Source: Deinococcus puniceus (GTDB taxonomy: Bacteria > Deinococcota > Deinococci > Deinococcales > Deinococcaceae). Taken from it: a DNA stretch of 64,000 nucleotides. The notes below the pieces were generated by a model, which searched no databases, was not told where the DNA came from, and saw only the letters and a list, made by a program, of their open reading frames with translations. Where the stretch lies: assembly GCF_001644565.1 (NCBI RefSeq), contig NZ_CP011387.1, forward strand, positions 1,658,501-1,722,500, given 5' to 3'. Below, piece by piece: positions 9,950 to 17,635 of this stretch. The position numbers and the translations under genes were made by a program. Numbering within the stretch: position 1 is the first letter of the stretch; each line of letters opens with the position of its first letter.

Positions 9950-11239
9950 ATGACAACGGACGCGATCATTCCAGCCGGCTTGGCGGCGGCGCAGGCGGCT
10001 TATGCAGAATTGCAGGGGCAAAAGCTGAAACTGAACATGCAGCGCGGCCAGCCCAGCGACGCCGATTTCGACCTCTCCAACGGCCTGCTGACTGCGTTGG
10101 GGGAAACAGACACGCATCAGGACGGCCTCGACCTCCGCAACTATCCGGGCGGCGTTCACGGCCTGCCCAGTGCGCGGGCGCTGTTTGCGGCCTACTTAGA
10201 CCTCAAGGCCGAAAACGTACTGGTCTGGAACAACTCGAGCCTAGAATTGCAGGGCCTGCTGCTCAGCTTTGCCCTTCTGCACGGCGTCCGGGGCAGCACG
10301 GGCGGCTGGGTCAAGCTGCTGGACAGCCAGAAGCCCAAGATGATCGTGACCCTGCCCGGCTATGACCGTCACTTTTTGCTGCTGGAAACGCTGGGCTTCG
10401 AACTCCTGACCGTCGCCATGCAGCCCGACGGCCCCGACGTGGACGCCATCGCCCGGATCGCGGGCCGCGACGCTTCCGTGAAGGGTGTGCTGTTCGTGCC
10501 CACTTATTCCAATCCGGGCGGCGAGAGCATCAGCGCGGCCAAGGCGGCGAGACTGGCCGGAATCAAGGCGGCGGCGGCAGATTTCACCATCTTTGCCGAC
10601 GATGCCTACCGCGTGCATCACCTCTCGGACACCGACCAAGACGCACCCGTGAATTTTGTGACGCTGTGCCGCGACGCCGGATTTCCTGACCGCGCCTTCG
10701 TGTTCGCCAGCACCAGCAAGGTCACGTTTGCCAGCGGCGGCCTCGGCTTCGTGGGCAGCAGCGAAGACAATATCGCTTGGGCCACCAAGTATCTGAACGC
10801 CCAGAGCATCGGCCCCAACAAGCTGGAGCAGGCCCGTCACGTGCGCTTTTTGGCCCAGTACGAGGGCGGTCTAGAAGGCTTGATGCGTGACCACGCCCGC
10901 CTGATCGCGCCCAAGTTTCAGGCCGTATACACCACGCTGGCGCAGGAATTGGGCGAGTCGGGCGAATACGCCACGTGGACGACGCCCAAGGGCGGCTACT
11001 TCATCAGCCTCGATACCACTGAACCTGTGGCGGCGCGGGTCGTTCAACTGGCCGACATGGCCGGAGTGAGCCTGACGCCCGCCGGGGCCACCTATCCGGG
11101 CGGCAAAGACCCCACCGGACGCAATATCCGCTTGGCCCCCACGCGCCCCCCAGAAGCCGAAGTCTTCGCGGCCATGAAAGCCGTCGCCACCTGTATCCGG
11201 CTGGCGACAGAAGAATACCGCGCAGGCCGAACCGCATAG
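9950..11239 (+). CDS. Class I/II PLP aminotransferase, AspT-like subgroup
   Basis: The 429 residues fit the subgroup typified by Corynebacterium AspT: the N-terminal LNMQRGQPSDADFDLSNG, RNYPGGVHGLPSAR, PTYSNPGGESIS, an Asp that binds the pyridine nitrogen in FADDAYRVHHL, and the PLP lysine in FASTSKVTFASGG (Lys257). The C-terminus has the substrate-carboxylate Arg candidate in NIRLAPTRPP. Likely chemistry is transamination of aspartate or another amino acid with 2-oxoglutarate. TACGCT is 6 nt before ATG 9950, a leaderless start. A terminator follows. Confidence 0.9.
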   Translation: MTTDAIIPAGLAAAQAAYAELQGQKLKLNMQRGQPSDADFDLSNGLLTALGETDTHQDGLDLRNYPGGVHGLPSARALFAAYLDLKAENVLVWNNSSLELQGLLLSFALLHGVRGSTGGWVKLLDSQKPKMIVTLPGYDRHFLLLETLGFELLTVAMQPDGPDVDAIARIAGRDASVKGVLFVPTYSNPGGESISAAKAARLAGIKAAAADFTIFADDAYRVHHLSDTDQDAPVNFVTLCRDAGFPDRAFVFASTSKVTFASGGLGFVGSSEDNIAWATKYLNAQSIGPNKLEQARHVRFLAQYEGGLEGLMRDHARLIAPKFQAVYTTLAQELGESGEYATWTTPKGGYFISLDTTEPVAARVVQLADMAGVSLTPAGATYPGGKDPTGRNIRLAPTRPPEAEVFAAMKAVATCIRLATEEYRAGRTA

Positions 11240-11260
11240 AGCTTGTTTGGAGTGGGCACA

Positions 11261-11308
11261 AAAAGAGGCTGACCGCGCTGTGTTTTGGCGTTGCCAGCCT
11301 CTTTTTTC
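11261..11308 (+). terminator. Rho-independent terminator of the aminotransferase gene
   Basis: AAGAGGCTG and CAGCCTCTT arms enclose about 23 nt and end in TTTTTT, 22 bp past the aminotransferase stop. Confidence 0.75.
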
Positions 11309-11402
11309 GGGCCTGACGTCAGACCGAGCCGCTCCCCCCCAACTGCACCGCCGGACATTCCGGCTTGATTTTCTGGCCGCTGACCCCGAGGATGACGCCT
11401 AT

Positions 11403-11933
11403 ATGCCCACCCGTTACTCTGGAACGCCCGAGGAGCGCCGGGCGCTGGAGGCGTACATCAAGCTCTGGCGCGCCGCACACGCCGTTGAAGTGACGGCCAA
11501 CCGCCACCTGTCTGCCTACGATCTCACCATCAGCCAATTCGGAGTCATCGAGGCGCTGTATCACCTCGGCCCCCTGAGCCAGCGCCAACTGGCCGACAAA
11601 ATTCTGCGTTCCAGCGGCAACCTGACGATGGTCATTGACAATCTGGAGCGCGACGGGCTGGTGCGCCGTGACCGCGATCCGGTAGACAGGCGCGTGGTCA
11701 ACGTGTCGCTGACGCCGCAGGGGGAGGCCCTGATAGACAGCGTGCTGCCTCAGCATGTGCGCGGGATTCACGACCTGTTTACCATCCTGACGCCCGAGGA
11801 ACTGATTCAGCTGGCAGCCCTGACGCGCAAGCTGGGATTGGGCTTGGCGGAGAAGGAAAACGGAGCGCAGCAGAAGACCCGTAAGCGTGGCGCGGGAGCG
11901 GCAGAACCGATCCGGGCCAACGCGGAGGATTAG
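11403..11933 (+). CDS. MarR-family transcriptional regulator (MhqR-like by context)
   Basis: About 176 aa with a winged helix: LTISQFGVIEALYHLGPLSQRQLADKI, the recognition helix SSGNLTMVIDNLERDGLV, and the wing RRDRDPVDRRVVNVSLTPQG with the typical D-x-R-D-x-R pattern. The tail (QQKTRKRGAG) is basic. ATG 11403 is chosen because it matches the family N-terminus. Next to it lie a DoxX gene and a fused dioxygenase/esterase gene; in Bacillus such genes are controlled by MhqR/CatR-type regulators that respond to quinones. Control of these neighbours here is inferred from context. Confidence 0.9.
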   Translation: MPTRYSGTPEERRALEAYIKLWRAAHAVEVTANRHLSAYDLTISQFGVIEALYHLGPLSQRQLADKILRSSGNLTMVIDNLERDGLVRRDRDPVDRRVVNVSLTPQGEALIDSVLPQHVRGIHDLFTILTPEELIQLAALTRKLGLGLAEKENGAQQKTRKRGAGAAEPIRANAED

Positions 11934-11982
11934 GCGGGTGGGAAGGTCTGGTTTCTGGCTGGGGTGAGAGCTGGAGGTGGAG

Positions 11983-12091
11983 GGTGAACCCCCCAGTCTG
12001 CTTCGCAGCCAGCCCCCCTTAGAGGGGAGCGCAAGAGCCTTTGTCCTCCCCTCTAAGGGGGGGCGTTGCGCTAGCAACGGGGGGGTTCACC
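11983..12091. repeat. GGTGAACCCCCC palindromic repeat, copy 1
   Basis: This 109-bp element starts GGTGAACCCCCCAG and ends GGGGGGTTCACC, with an inner pair CCCCCCTTAGAGGGGAG and CTCCCCTCTAAGGGGGG. It would fold into a long hairpin. It occupies the gap between the convergent marR and doxX genes. A second, inverted copy is at 33003-33105. Confidence 0.8.
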
Positions 12092-12104
12092 TTCCAGCGT
12101 CAAT

Positions 12105-12650
12105 CTACGAGCGGTGCGCCTGAATTTCCTCGGCCACCCGCGCGGCCTTGCGGTCTGTGATCAGACGTCCGCCGCGTGCCGTAGACCCCACGACCAGCGC
12201 CGCCGAGATGATCACGAAGTTTTTGATGATGTACTGGCCCTCTAACGTAGGCACGAAGGGAAAGATTTTAAAAGTCTCGGCAGGGAAAAACAGCAACGGC
12301 AGGAACGTTCCGGCCATCTGCGCGAACAGCAGGAACAGGGTGGCCCGCAGGAAACGCCCCGACAGCAGCCCCAGCCCGATCAGGCATTCCCACGCGGCCA
12401 GCACGGGCAAACTGACATTGGCAGGCACAACGCCAAACGTCAGCACCGAGATGGTACGGGTCGCCAAGCCCTCGGCGGTGCTGACGCCGGGGAAGAATTT
12501 CAGGACGCCGAACCAGAGGAAAATCAGGCCGATGGACAGGCGCAGCAGTGTGATGCCGTGCCGTCCGAACCAGCCCACGATTTCCAGATCAAGGTGATTG
12601 ATGCGGGCAGCAAGCGGATGCAGGGCGCGGCGGCCAGTGTTGTCGGTCAT
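12105..12650 (-). CDS. DoxX-family membrane protein (MhqP/CatD-like by context)
   Basis: 181 aa with four hydrophobic segments (about residues 33-50, 82-97, 101-121 and 142-156). The first carries the DoxX-like LLRLSIGLIFLWFGVLKFFPG and the second AWECLIGLGLLSGRF. DoxX proteins act in redox or detoxification contexts, often beside dioxygenases, and the exact reaction is unsettled. An AGGAAG ribosome site precedes ATG 12650. It is divergent from the dioxygenase-esterase gene, and a candidate operator lies between them. Confidence 0.88.
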   Translation of the reverse strand: MTDNTGRRALHPLAARINHLDLEIVGWFGRHGITLLRLSIGLIFLWFGVLKFFPGVSTAEGLATRTISVLTFGVVPANVSLPVLAAWECLIGLGLLSGRFLRATLFLLFAQMAGTFLPLLFFPAETFKIFPFVPTLEGQYIIKNFVIISAALVVGSTARGGRLITDRKAARVAEEIQAHRS

Positions 12651-12770
12651 ACGGCTTCCTCCCAGCCCCGGCAGGAATTGAATAGCCCCGCCGAGGCTCT
12701 GGCCCTATTGTCGTGACCGAGTGGGCAGACATCTGCCCCGCAACTCCATACCGATCCCTCACCCTTCTGG

Positions 12771-12790
12771 ACAAGTGCTTCAGCATTTGT
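12771..12790. promoter_or_regulatory. Candidate MarR-type operator
   Basis: ACAAGTGC and GCATTTGT, separated by TTCA, form a 20-bp palindrome with one mismatch in eight pairs. It sits between the divergent doxX and dioxygenase-esterase genes, about 70-120 bp from each start. Length and symmetry suit a MarR dimer; binding is inferred. Confidence 0.4.
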
Positions 12791-12857
12791 TGAGGCAACT
12801 GAAACGCCCCGCTCAGACCCGCTTTAAAATCGTTCAATGTTAAGTTACTCTAGTGAC

Positions 12858-14525
12858 ATGACCCTCTCCCCTTCCACGCCGGACACTTCTCCTGTGCAGG
12901 GCCTTCACCACGTCACGGTGATGGCGCAAGACCCGCAGCGCAACATCGATTTTTATTCGCAGACGCTGGGGCAACGGCTGGTGAAGGTGACGGTGAACTT
13001 TGACGATCCCGGCACTTACCATTTGTATTACGGCGATCACACCGGGCAACCCGGCACGATCATGACCCATTTCCCCTGGCCCGCCGCCAAAAAGGGTGTG
13101 CGCGGGAATGGCGAAGTGGTGGCAACGGCCTACAGCGCCCCGCGTGCATCGGAAGCCTACTGGCGCGAGCGGCTGACCGCGCACGGCTTTGCTCTGAAAG
13201 AAGACCTGCGCTTTGGCGAGCGCGTGCTGACGCTGGAAGACCCGGACGGCACGTGGGTGGAACTGGTGTTCGACGATGGCCAACCCGTGCAACCTTGGCC
13301 CGCTTCGCCCGTACCCGCCGAACACGAGTTGCGCGGCTTTCATTCGGTCACGGCGTGGGTGGGTGACACCCAGCCCGTGCGGGCGTTGTTGGTGGGGCAG
13401 TTGGGGTTTGGAGAGGACAGCACTGAGGAAGGGACGGAAGGCCAGCGCACCCGCTTTAGAGGCAGTGGCAGCGGCGTGGGCCTGTATGTAGACGTAGTGG
13501 CGCGGCCCGGCCAGCCACGCGGCACCTTCGGGGCGGGCAGCGTGCATCATGTGGCCCTGCGTACCCGCAACGACGCCGAGCAGTTGGCCTACCTGCAAAC
13601 GCTGACGGCGGCAGGCTTCCGGCCCACGCCTGTACAAGACCGCCAGTATTTTCATTCCATCTATTTCCGGGAGCCCAATGGCGTCCTGTTCGAGATTGCC
13701 ACCGACGCCCCCGGTTTTCCCGACGACGAAGCGGTAGAGGAACTGGGCAAGCACCTGAAACTGCCCGCGTGGTACGAGGCCCAGCGCCCCGCCATAGAAG
13801 CCAACGCGCCCAAAATCGTGAGCCGCGAATACGGGGTGACCATCGGCAACCGCGACCTGAGTGCCGCGCAGGACGCAGCGCCAGACGATCTTGAGGAAGC
13901 GGGCGGTGTGCAAGTGTATGCAGCGGGCCGCCCCTTGGCCGAGGCGCGGGTGGCGATGGTGCTGCTGCACGGGCGCGGCGGCACGGCAGCCGACATCCTG
14001 AGCCTGTCTGACGATCTGAACCTCAGCGCCTTTGCCTACCTTGCCCCGCAAGCCGAGGGGAACACGTGGTATCCGCAGTCGTTTTTGGCTCCGGTGGCGC
14101 AGAACCAGCCGCACTTAGACCGGGCATTGGGGGCGGTGGGCGCGGTGATAGACGCGCTGGGGGAACAGGGAATCGGGCCAGAGAACGTGGTACTGGGCGG
14201 CTTTTCTCAGGGCGCGTGCTTGGCGTTGGAATATGCCAGCCGCGCCGCCGCGCAGGGCAGGCGCTTGGGCGGCGTGGTGGCCCTCAGCGGCGGCCTGATC
14301 ACGCTGGATCAGGGGGGCGATCTGGGCGGCACACCCGTGTTTATGGGCGTCGCGCCCGACGATGCCCACATTCCGCTCAGCCGCTTTCAGGCCAGCGCCG
14401 ATCACCTGCGGGCACGCGGGGCCGCCGTAGACGCCCGCGTGTATCCGGGGCTGGGGCATTCCATCAACAAAGATGAATTGGACGCCGTGCGCCGGGTGAT
14501 GCAGGGCGTGGCGGGGCTGGTTTAG
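12858..14525 (+). CDS. Ring-cleaving dioxygenase (MhqO-like) fused to carboxylesterase (MhqD-like)
   Basis: The 555-residue protein joins two enzymes. Residues 13-325 are two vicinal-oxygen-chelate modules with probable metal ligands His17/18 (GLHHVT), His230/231 (VHHVALRT) and Glu279 (PNGVLFEI), as in hydroquinone-specific extradiol dioxygenases. Residues 350-555 are an alpha/beta-hydrolase of the phospholipase/carboxylesterase type with LLHGRGG, nucleophile Ser450 (GFSQG), Asp501/502 (APDDAHIP) and His534 (GLGHS). A linker (about 326-349) separates them. In Bacillus, MhqO and MhqD are separate proteins. TACTCT lies 6 nt before ATG 12858, supporting this start over an in-frame ATG at 12837. 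Likely role: detoxifying quinones or similar electrophiles. Confidence 0.9.
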   Translation: MTLSPSTPDTSPVQGLHHVTVMAQDPQRNIDFYSQTLGQRLVKVTVNFDDPGTYHLYYGDHTGQPGTIMTHFPWPAAKKGVRGNGEVVATAYSAPRASEAYWRERLTAHGFALKEDLRFGERVLTLEDPDGTWVELVFDDGQPVQPWPASPVPAEHELRGFHSVTAWVGDTQPVRALLVGQLGFGEDSTEEGTEGQRTRFRGSGSGVGLYVDVVARPGQPRGTFGAGSVHHVALRTRNDAEQLAYLQTLTAAGFRPTPVQDRQYFHSIYFREPNGVLFEIATDAPGFPDDEAVEELGKHLKLPAWYEAQRPAIEANAPKIVSREYGVTIGNRDLSAAQDAAPDDLEEAGGVQVYAAGRPLAEARVAMVLLHGRGGTAADILSLSDDLNLSAFAYLAPQAEGNTWYPQSFLAPVAQNQPHLDRALGAVGAVIDALGEQGIGPENVVLGGFSQGACLALEYASRAAAQGRRLGGVVALSGGLITLDQGGDLGGTPVFMGVAPDDAHIPLSRFQASADHLRARGAAVDARVYPGLGHSINKDELDAVRRVMQGVAGLV

Positions 14526-14541
14526 CCCCACTTCTCCGCCG

Positions 14542-15243
14542 CTATTTCAGCGTGACGGCCACAAATACGGGATCGGCGTCTGGGCCCTCAAAGCCGATGC
14601 CGTAGGCCCGTAGCGTGAATAGGGCGCGGTTGCCCCGCACATCCACCCGTTCCAGACTGTAGCGGGCGGCGCAGGAGCGGGCAGCAGGCAAGACCTTATC
14701 CTGATACACCACGCGCCCCCGCACGCTCAGGCGAAAGCCGGACGCGACATCGCCGGGGTTGAAGTACTCCTGCGGGCACTTGGACGGCAGGCGAAACACA
14801 TCGAGCTTGATGGGTGCGAAAACGCCCGCCGTCCAGAGTGAAACAGAGGTAGTGCGGCGCTGCCCCGCCCCGATGCCGTCTGACCACGAAGCATATCCGG
14901 TGGAGTACACGCGGCGGTAACGCGGAACGGACGTCACCCCCGGATTCAGTCCCGATTGGGCAAAAATATTGACCACAGGCGCAGAGGTCAGCACTTGCGC
15001 CAACACGGCGGGGGCCGTCGCTTCTTCAACGTCTTTTTGAACGGTGTAGACGGTGGCCCCGCTAGACGTATTCAGCACGTCGATCTGCGCCGCGCCGAAG
15101 CCGCTGCCGTCCAGTTCGCCGGAGGTGACGGCGACAACCCGGTGGCTGGACGGCGAGAACGCCACCCGAACGATGTCTAGCCGGTTGCCTGCCCACGCAG
15201 TAGAGGCCAAGAGGATCAAGGCCGGAAAAAAAAGTCGCCGCAT
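14542..15243 (-). CDS. Secreted protein, DUF2259-like
   Basis: 233 aa with a signal peptide (MRRLFFPALILLASTAWAG). The opening of the mature part, RVAFSPSSHRVVAVTSGELDGSGFGAAQIDVLN, resembles the DUF2259 family of predicted secreted proteins, whose function is unknown. Two Cys (SKCPQ, RSCAAR) could pair. It ends 17 bp from the convergent dioxygenase-esterase stop. Family placement comes from the N-terminal motif only. Confidence 0.65.
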   Translation of the reverse strand: MRRLFFPALILLASTAWAGNRLDIVRVAFSPSSHRVVAVTSGELDGSGFGAAQIDVLNTSSGATVYTVQKDVEEATAPAVLAQVLTSAPVVNIFAQSGLNPGVTSVPRYRRVYSTGYASWSDGIGAGQRRTTSVSLWTAGVFAPIKLDVFRLPSKCPQEYFNPGDVASGFRLSVRGRVVYQDKVLPAARSCAARYSLERVDVRGNRALFTLRAYGIGFEGPDADPVFVAVTLK

Positions 15244-15329
15244 GGCTTACCGTACACCGGCTGGGGGCAGGCACCCCCTTTAGGGAGGATTGCTGGCGCT
15301 GCCTAAAGCCTTAGACGCCCCCTGCACTA

Positions 15330-15839
15330 TCAGAACCGCACACTGTTCAGGATCTTGCTGAACGTCGCGCTGGCCGCTGCATACCGAGCAGGCGTATCGG
15401 TGAGTTGGAAGGAATAGATATTCTTGGCTCCGTTGCCGTACCACACGCGCAGGCGCAGTTGGCCTTCCTTGATGGTCAGGGTGTATTCGCGCTCCTGCCC
15501 GGTCACGCCGCCGTAGCTCGCGGCCTTGCTGCTCAGCAGTTTCAGGGTGGCTCCACTGGTCTTCACGCCCGACTCGAAGTTCTGGTATTCGGTGGCGAGG
15601 TTCACGGCCCGCCCGGCCTTGCTGGCAAACAGCAGGCGCACCAGCGATGCGGGTTTGGTCTTGGCCGACAGCAGGCTCACGCCGTTGGTGTCGTCTTTAA
15701 AGTCGATGCCCACCCAGCCCTGCGGGTAACTAAACGAAAACGGCAATTTGGGATCGCTGAACTTGATCAGGGTTTGTGCGCCCGCCAACGGAAGAAGCGA
15801 AACCAGGGCCGAAGCCAGCAACATGCGGGAAACCTTCAT
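15330..15839 (-). CDS. Secreted protein, PsbP/DUF1795-like fold
   Basis: About 169 aa starting at ATG 15839 (a GTG nine bases upstream is also possible). A signal peptide ends around PLAGAQ. The mature part begins with FSDPKLPFSFSYPQGWVGIDF, the strand-turn start typical of PsbP-like or DUF1795 domains, and closes with YAAASATFSKILNSVRF, the usual final helix. Such domains bind ligands or partners rather than catalyse. Function unknown. The gene lies downstream of the GH114 genes on the same strand but 85 bp away, so membership in that operon is uncertain. Confidence 0.7.
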   Translation of the reverse strand: MKVSRMLLASALVSLLPLAGAQTLIKFSDPKLPFSFSYPQGWVGIDFKDDTNGVSLLSAKTKPASLVRLLFASKAGRAVNLATEYQNFESGVKTSGATLKLLSSKAASYGGVTGQEREYTLTIKEGQLRLRVWYGNGAKNIYSFQLTDTPARYAAASATFSKILNSVRF

Positions 15840-15924
15840 GGGCTGCACCGTACCAACCGAATGTGAGTGCAGCGGGTGAATTGGGTGGGGGCGCGGCCAG
15901 AGTGAGAACAGCCAGCGGTCAGAC

Positions 15925-16869
15925 TCAGCGGGAGGGCGGCAGCGTATTGAGCGCCACAGTCGTCACATACGGCACCAGACCTGCCTGCCGCGCTTTGGCA
16001 TAAATGCTGGAAATCAACGCGGGCTTGTTGGCATAATCCAGCGTCAGCACCGGCTTTCCAGCCTTCTTCCAGAGGTGGTAGTCGGCCAGTTGCGTCCGCT
16101 TCCGCTGTGATTCGGTGGGGCGGTCTGTGGCGTACACGAAGGTTTCTTCCTGCCCGGTGGCGTCCACGCAGGCGGCGTAGCGCGGGTCTTTCAGCAGGTC
16201 GGCGGCGTTTTGAGGAATGATCAGAAATTCGGGATCGCGGGCGCGGGCATGGGCAGCGATCCGGCACACCCAAGTCACCATGTCGGCGCGGGCGGTGACA
16301 CGCCCCGGATTGCGCTGGTAAGCGTCGATCAAGTCCATATAGGTGCCGTGAAATCCGGCGTCTATGGCCCGGTCAAGCTGCGCGAGGGCGATGCGCTGCC
16401 AATCGGCGTTCCAGTAGGCTACGTCGTAGTTGCCGGGCCAATCCGGGTCTTCTTGCAGCAGCCACGCCGGGTTGCCCACGCGCCAGCCGGGTTTCCAGTA
16501 CGGGCGGTAACTTTCGGCGGCCCCCATGCTCAGGTAAGCGATCAAGAGTTTGCCCTGTGCTGATGTGCCCTGTGAGGCCCGCGAGACTTCACTTTTTGTC
16601 CACGGCACGGCGTTGTCGTCGGTGGGATCGATAACCACCAGATCAAATTCGCCCTGAACGACATTGGTCAGGCGCTTCTGGCCGTAGCCGGTGAGTTGAA
16701 TGCCCCAAGTGGTCACGGCCATGAGTTTCTGGTGGCGAGACAGGGTCGCAGAAGCCGCCGCTTGGCTCTGCCATACAAAGGATGGCCGTACAGAGGAAGG
16801 CCCCGGAGAGGAACCGGACAGCGAGTACAGCAGCAGCGCGGGCCAGAGGGTGGAAGCAAAGGGAATCAT
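15925..16869 (-). CDS. GH114-type glycosidase, putative endo-alpha-1,4-polygalactosaminidase
   Basis: 314 aa. A short hydrophobic N-terminus (residues 5-20) may serve as a signal peptide. The TIM-barrel pattern of the GH114/TM1410 family is readable: WGIQLTGYG (about 55-63), FDLVVIDPTDD (75-85), KLLIAYLSMGAAESYRPYW (107-125), YWNADWQ (152-158), GFHGTYMDLIDAYQ (172-185) and a final PVLTDYANK-like strand. Enzymes of this family cut alpha-1,4-linked galactosamine polymers. Its ATG overlaps the stop of the preceding gene by 4 bp (ATGA), so the two are translationally coupled. It is the last gene of the putative polysaccharide cluster. Confidence 0.85.
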   Translation of the reverse strand: MIPFASTLWPALLLYSLSGSSPGPSSVRPSFVWQSQAAASATLSRHQKLMAVTTWGIQLTGYGQKRLTNVVQGEFDLVVIDPTDDNAVPWTKSEVSRASQGTSAQGKLLIAYLSMGAAESYRPYWKPGWRVGNPAWLLQEDPDWPGNYDVAYWNADWQRIALAQLDRAIDAGFHGTYMDLIDAYQRNPGRVTARADMVTWVCRIAAHARARDPEFLIIPQNAADLLKDPRYAACVDATGQEETFVYATDRPTESQRKRTQLADYHLWKKAGKPVLTLDYANKPALISSIYAKARQAGLVPYVTTVALNTLPPSR

Positions 16870-17570
16870 AAACCTCCGGGCAGGGTCAGGTCACGGTTGG
16901 TGACGAAGGTAGGCACAGCGTACTGCGCGGCGCGGGCGCGGGCAAAGGCGATCAGTTTGGGCTTGGCGGCGTAGTCCAGAGCAAACACGGGCAGGCCAGC
17001 GGCCCGGAGAACAGCCAGCCAGTGGGCCGTATACGCCAGCCCTTCCCGGTCGTGGGCCGCCAGCCGGGGCGAATGCGTGGTACTGAAGGCCTCGAACAAG
17101 ACGGACTGAACGAGTGGGGTCAGCCCCGGCAGCAGGCCGAAGCCCCGGTTCGCCATCAGCGTGGCTTGGGGAGCAGCAGCCCGCAACGCCCTCACCAACT
17201 CCAGCGTGGCGGCGGGGTCGGCACTGTCCAGCGTATCCAGCAACAGGCCGTCGGTATGTTCTAGCACCTGTTCTGCACGCATCAGCACCACTTCGCGCCA
17301 AGCCGGATGGCCTGCGTCGACCACCACGCTGCCCCACTCTGCATTCACGCCGCAGTGGTACGGGGCGCTGCCGGGCACACACGCCACGTCTCCGAAAGCG
17401 TGATCTTCCCCCACACTCAGGTAGCCCAGCACGCGGGTTCCGCCCGCCCGTAAGGCCTGCAAGTCGGCAGGGGCGTACAGCGTAGGATGCAGCACCACCA
17501 CGTCAAAGCCCCCCAGCGTGCTGACAGCCTGCCGGGTGGCGGGGCCGTAGTACACGCTGAGGGGGCACAT
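16866..17570 (-). CDS. Second GH114/TM1410-like glycosidase, shorter paralog
   Basis: 234 aa, related in pattern to its neighbour: FDVVVLHPT (22-30), TRVLGYLSVGED (45-56), DGLLLDTLDSAD (107-118), LMANRGF, VQSVLFEAFST and LPVFALDYAAKP. It is about 80 residues shorter, and I see no signal peptide or upstream in-frame start, so it may be cytoplasmic or exported by another route. The acidic residues DTLD and FEAF are in the places expected for the barrel active site. It starts 65 bp after the lipoprotein gene and overlaps the next GH114 gene by 4 bp. Confidence 0.75.
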   Translation of the reverse strand: MCPLSVYYGPATRQAVSTLGGFDVVVLHPTLYAPADLQALRAGGTRVLGYLSVGEDHAFGDVACVPGSAPYHCGVNAEWGSVVVDAGHPAWREVVLMRAEQVLEHTDGLLLDTLDSADPAATLELVRALRAAAPQATLMANRGFGLLPGLTPLVQSVLFEAFSTTHSPRLAAHDREGLAYTAHWLAVLRAAGLPVFALDYAAKPKLIAFARARAAQYAVPTFVTNRDLTLPGGL

Positions 17571-17635
17571 GCTCAGGGCGCGGCGAGGGAGAAAGGGAGA
17601 GGTGGGAATCAGAGTTTCAGCTTAACCGGTGCGGC

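Noticed and set aside
12840..14114. Long minus-strand frame opposite the dioxygenase-esterase gene
   Set aside because: Low-complexity His/Arg/Gln composition without motifs; the plus-strand protein has complete active sites.
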